From Actinomycetota bacterium (GTDB taxonomy: Bacteria > Actinomycetota > Acidimicrobiia > Spongiisociales > UBA11373): a DNA stretch of 6,804 nt. The notes below the pieces were generated by a model, which was given only the letters and a program-made list of their open reading frames with translations, searched no databases and was not told the DNA's origin. The position numbers and the translations under genes were made by a program. Location of the stretch: positions 1 through 6,804 of the forward strand of contig DNGH01000020.1 of NCBI GenBank assembly GCA_003486285.1, written 5' to 3'. Shown in pieces: positions 4,626 to 6,804 of the stretch. The stretch's first letter is position 1. Every line of letters starts with the position of its first letter.

Positions 4626-5909
4626 ATGCGCCGGATCATTGCCCCGAGCCTGACACTGCTGGTTCTGTTGGCGGCGTGCGGAGGCGGAGTCGCCATCACG
4701 TCCACGGTGGCTCCGACGACGGCAACCACGACCACCGCTCCTCCCACCACCACGACCACCGCTCCCCCCACCACCACGACCACCACCCTGCCGGCGGCGC
4801 TCGACGAACTCGTCTGGAGCCGGGTCCCCCACGATGCGGCCTTGCTCGGCGACGCCTCCATGAGCACCGTCGTGGCAGGTGGCCCGGGCCTCCTGGCGTT
4901 CGGGAGCGGCGGCGGGGATTCCGACCTTGTGGTGTGGGCGTCGGCCGACGGCATTGCCTGGACGATGCTTGGTATGGGGGCTGTGGATTCGGAGGGTCCG
5001 GTGTGGTTGCACGACGCCGTCGTGGGCGGCCCGGGATTGGTCGCGGTCGGCGCCAAGCCCGCCACTGAGGACTTCGATGTGATCGTCTGGACTTCGACCG
5101 ACGGGGATTCGTGGGTCGAGGTCCCCGACGAGACGGGGGCGCGGAGTGGGTCGGGCGACCAGGCCGCGTTCTCGCTGGCTGTGGGTGGCCCCGGCCTGGT
5201 GGCGGTGGGTTACGAGGAGTACGAGGACGAAATGGACGGGGCGGTCTGGACGTCTCCGGACGGGATCACCTGGACCCGGGTCCCCGACGGCCTCGGAGTG
5301 TTTGGCGGGCCGGGTGACCAACGCATCTTTGCGGTGACTGTCGGAGGTCCCGGGTTGGTGGCAGTGGGTGAGGAGTTTCGGGACGATGCCCTGGGCATCG
5401 CGGTATGGGTGTCTCCCGACGGCTTCGCCTGGACCCGGGTCCCCGACGATGCCGGTGTCCTCAGTGGGCTCGGGGAGTATTCGGCCTTCTCCGTGGTGGC
5501 CGGAGGACCCGGTCTGGTGATGGTGGGTCGGGTGTCCGCCGGCGAGATCGGTTCCGACGGGGCAGCGTGGTGGTCCACCGATGGTTCCACCTGGGTGCGC
5601 GGCGATCCCGACGGAGCCCTGACCGGCCCCGGCAACCAGACCCTGGTGTCGGTGGTTGCCGCCGGCAACGGACTGGTGGCCGCGGGACGGGACGACTCCC
5701 TCGGCGAGGAAGACGCCGCCGTCTGGATGTCGACCGACGGCATCACGTGGGTCGACGTCTCCACAGACCCTGCGGTCTTCGGTGGCCAGTACTCCCAATA
5801 CGTGGCCGGAATGACGGTGTGGGATTCGGGCATCGTGATCGTGGGATGGGAGCAGTCGGCATCCCATTCGTCCGCGGTGATATGGGTAGGCATGCCGCGG
5901 GCGGGGTGA
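4626..5909 (+). CDS. Secreted lipoprotein with Thr/Pro tether and seven-repeat beta-propeller
   Basis: This 427-residue protein is of unknown function. Residues 1-18 form a lipoprotein signal peptide (MRRIIAPSLTLLVLLAAC; lipobox L-A-A-C, lipidated C18). Residues 26-55 are a low-complexity Thr/Pro tether with TTTTAPPT-like repeats. Residues about 61-427 hold seven copies of a repeat built from GGPGLVAVG, an acidic variable loop, VWTSPDG and a TWTRVP strand. The repeat glycine recurs at 88, 137, 190, 243, 296, 349 and 402, so the last five intervals are exactly 53 residues. The seventh repeat stops after AVIW; the missing TWTRVP strand is supplied at the N-terminus by VWSRVP (63-68), which predicts ring closure of a seven-bladed propeller. 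The S-x-D-G-x-T-W turn resembles the Asp-box of sialidase-like propellers but is one residue shorter. Such propellers usually bind ligands or proteins at the cell surface; no catalytic site is evident. It is probably transcribed separately from nadABC. Confidence 0.85.
   Translation: MRRIIAPSLTLLVLLAACGGGVAITSTVAPTTATTTTAPPTTTTTAPPTTTTTTLPAALDELVWSRVPHDAALLGDASMSTVVAGGPGLLAFGSGGGDSDLVVWASADGIAWTMLGMGAVDSEGPVWLHDAVVGGPGLVAVGAKPATEDFDVIVWTSTDGDSWVEVPDETGARSGSGDQAAFSLAVGGPGLVAVGYEEYEDEMDGAVWTSPDGITWTRVPDGLGVFGGPGDQRIFAVTVGGPGLVAVGEEFRDDALGIAVWVSPDGFAWTRVPDDAGVLSGLGEYSAFSVVAGGPGLVMVGRVSAGEIGSDGAAWWSTDGSTWVRGDPDGALTGPGNQTLVSVVAAGNGLVAAGRDDSLGEEDAAVWMSTDGITWVDVSTDPAVFGGQYSQYVAGMTVWDSGIVIVGWEQSASHSSAVIWVGMPRAG
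4726..4789 (+). repeat. Three imperfect 24-bp tandem repeats encoding the Thr/Pro linker
   Basis: The core CCACGACCACC recurs at 4726, 4750 and 4774, an exact period of 24 bp or eight codons. Copies one and two continue into GCTCC; the third diverges into ACCCTG. The repeats encode TTTTAPPT-like units. The whole-codon period means unit gain or loss would change tether length without shifting the frame. Confidence 0.7.
5269..5448 (+). repeat. 21-bp direct repeat within propeller blades
   Basis: An identical 21-bp segment occurs at 5269-5289 and 5428-5448, 159 bp (53 codons) apart. It encodes most of TWTRVPD and AWTRVPD in consecutive blades and contains the 12-bp palindrome GGACCCGGGTCC. Near-identity at the DNA level suggests recent blade duplication or gene conversion. 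It is an internal coding repeat, not a regulatory site. Confidence 0.7.
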
Positions 5910-5982
5910 GTTCGTCAGGATGCCGAGTGATCGACTCTTCAGTTCGCGTTGCACCGCCCGTGTGCCTGTCCCCTCCCGCCGG

Positions 5983-5988
5983 TACGAT
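5983..5988 (+). promoter_or_regulatory. Candidate -10 element for a leaderless dnaX transcript
   Basis: TACGAT fits the actinobacterial TANNNT -10 pattern and ends 7 nt before the dnaX GTG at 5996. Transcription would begin at or next to the start codon. There is no Shine-Dalgarno-like sequence in the intervening CCCCCTC, which agrees with leaderless translation. No good -35 is visible at normal spacing (TGTGCC at 5961 is poor). Confidence 0.45.
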
Positions 5989-5995
5989 CCCCCTC

Positions 5996-6804
5996 GTGGC
6001 CGACTACCGCGCTCTCTACCGCAAGTACCGCCCGCAGACCTTTGGGGAGGTGGTGGGACAGGGTCATGTCACCGAGACCCTGTCGCGTGAGGTGGTCGCC
6101 GGGCAGGTGGCTCATGCCTATCTCTTCGCCGGGCCGCGCGGTACCGGCAAGACGACCACGGCGCGCATCCTCGCCAAGGCGCTGAACTGCCCGAATCGCC
6201 ACGCCGATGGCGAGCCGTGCAACACCTGTCCGTCGTGCATCGGCATCACCGAAGGCTCGTCGATGGACGTCATCGAACTCGACGCCGCCTCCCACAACAA
6301 GGTGGAGGACGTCCGGGAGATCCGCGCCAACGTCGGCACGGTGGCCAGTGTCGGCGGGGCCCGCCGGGTCTACATCCTGGACGAGGCGCACATGCTGTCG
6401 CGGGCCGCGGCCAACGCCCTGCTGAAGACCCTCGAGGAGCCGCCCGAGCACATCAAGTTCGTCCTGGCTACCACCGACCCCCAGAAAATCCCGGTCACGG
6501 TTCTGTCGCGTTGCCTGCAGTTCAACCTCAAGCAGATGCCGGCGGCATCGATTTCGGCTCATCTCGCGCACGTTCTCGGCGAGGAGAAAATCAGGGGCGA
6601 GCCGGCCGCCCTCAAGCTCATTGCTGCCGGCGCAAGGGGCAGTATGCGCGATGCGCTTTCGCTGCTCGATCAGGCCATCTCCTATTCGGCAGGGGAGGTA
6701 ACCGAGGCATCCGCGAGAGCCATGCTCGGCACCGTTGATGACAGCTTTCTGCTCTCCATCCTCCTGGCACTTGCGCGGGGTGACGCGCGTGCAGCGCTTG
6801 CCGT
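5996..6804 (+). CDS. dnaX: DNA polymerase III subunit gamma/tau DnaX, N-terminal part (runs off the right edge)
   Basis: This is the ATPase motor of the clamp loader, which opens the beta sliding clamp and places it on primed DNA; in the tau form it also links polymerase cores at the fork. The frame stays open for 269 complete codons to the window edge. The start MADYRALYRKYRPQTFGEVVGQ is the classic DnaX N-terminus. Visible motifs are Walker A G46-PRGTGK-T53, the zinc-binding cysteines C65, C75, C78 and C81, Walker B with D129-E130 (VYILDEAH), the sensor-1 region LATTDPQKIP, the arginine finger R172 in SRC, and sensor 2 with R218 (GSMRDALSLLDQ). The AAA+ domains 1 and 2 are complete and domain 3 begins. 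The C-terminal tau region and any frameshift site that would yield gamma lie outside the window. GTG 5996 is chosen because homology begins exactly there, although it has no Shine-Dalgarno site. Confidence 0.96.
   Translation, partial: MADYRALYRKYRPQTFGEVVGQGHVTETLSREVVAGQVAHAYLFAGPRGTGKTTTARILAKALNCPNRHADGEPCNTCPSCIGITEGSSMDVIELDAASHNKVEDVREIRANVGTVASVGGARRVYILDEAHMLSRAAANALLKTLEEPPEHIKFVLATTDPQKIPVTVLSRCLQFNLKQMPAASISAHLAHVLGEEKIRGEPAALKLIAAGARGSMRDALSLLDQAISYSAGEVTEASARAMLGTVDDSFLLSILLALARGDARAALA

Noticed and set aside
5272..5442. 12-bp palindrome GGACCCGGGTCC present twice (5272-5283 and 5431-5442)
   Set aside because: Both copies sit at the same place of consecutive coding repeats (WTRVP). 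They are explained by blade duplication rather than by a protein-binding site.
5925..5937. Inverted repeat GAGT-GATCG-ACTC after the lipoprotein stop, considered as a terminator
   Set aside because: The stem is only 4 bp, not GC-rich, and has no T-tract, so it is within chance expectation.
4452..5954. Minus-strand open frame of 500 codons opposite the propeller lipoprotein, with Gly/Arg-rich repeats
   Set aside because: Its repeats are the complement of the Thr linker and propeller repeats. It overlaps the end of nadC and has no credible start context.
5939..6571. Minus-strand open frame of 210 codons opposite dnaX
   Set aside because: The plus strand is unmistakably dnaX with all clamp-loader motifs, so the antisense frame is a shadow.
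5996..6804. Programmed frameshift site for making the gamma form of DnaX
   Set aside because: Such sites lie well downstream of the AAA+ domains. The A-rich bits here (for example GAAAATC near 6584) are not slippery heptamers in the right frame and place.
1..6804. CRISPR arrays, tRNA or rRNA genes, insertion sequences, attachment sites
   Set aside because: No regularly spaced repeats with unique spacers, no cloverleaf-like or rRNA-like sequence, and no transposase or terminal inverted repeats were seen. The only regular repeats are inside the lipoprotein coding region.

Overview
The window is high-GC DNA, almost fully coding, with GTG starts, tight stop/start overlaps, TANNNT-type -10 elements close to start codons, and lipoproteins tethered by Thr/Pro- or Asp/Thr-rich linkers. 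This points to an actinobacterium (Actinomycetota). The very Thr-rich lipoprotein linker would suit an Acidimicrobiia-like lineage, but that finer placement is inference from style only.

Layout, left to right. (1) Positions 1-93, minus strand: the N-terminus of a lipoprotein gene that runs off the left edge, with a plausible promoter and Shine-Dalgarno site in the 95-bp divergent gap. (2) Positions 189-1091, plus strand: a Nudix-related regulator of the NrtR type, with a degenerate Nudix box and a C-terminal winged-helix domain. (3) Positions 1136-4520, plus strand: nadA, nadB and nadC, the complete de novo route from L-aspartate to nicotinic acid mononucleotide. They are packed as an operon, with a 2-nt gap for nadA/nadB and a 4-nt overlap for nadB/nadC. 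(4) Positions 4521-4625: a 105-bp gap with hairpin-forming sequence. (5) Positions 4626-5909, plus strand: a secreted lipoprotein with a Thr/Pro tether and a seven-repeat beta-propeller. (6) Position 5996 to the right edge, plus strand: the first 269 codons of dnaX (DNA polymerase III tau/gamma subunit), probably read from a leaderless transcript.

How the parts work together. NadB oxidises L-aspartate to iminoaspartate. NadA, an iron-sulfur enzyme, condenses it with dihydroxyacetone phosphate to quinolinate. NadC converts quinolinate to nicotinate mononucleotide. The adjacent NrtR-like protein is the obvious candidate regulator. The 44-bp gap between it and nadA holds a -10-like TATACT that overlaps an inverted repeat, CTCA-NNN-TGAG, in a typical repressor-operator position. 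The lipoprotein and dnaX look like separate neighbouring units.

I see no mobile element, CRISPR array, tRNA, rRNA or clearly novel multi-gene system. The points most worth a second look are the putative NAD-responsive operator with its 7-codon leader ORF, the regularity and circular closure of the lipoprotein propeller, and the leaderless dnaX start. No stretch longer than about 105 bp lacks a gene.
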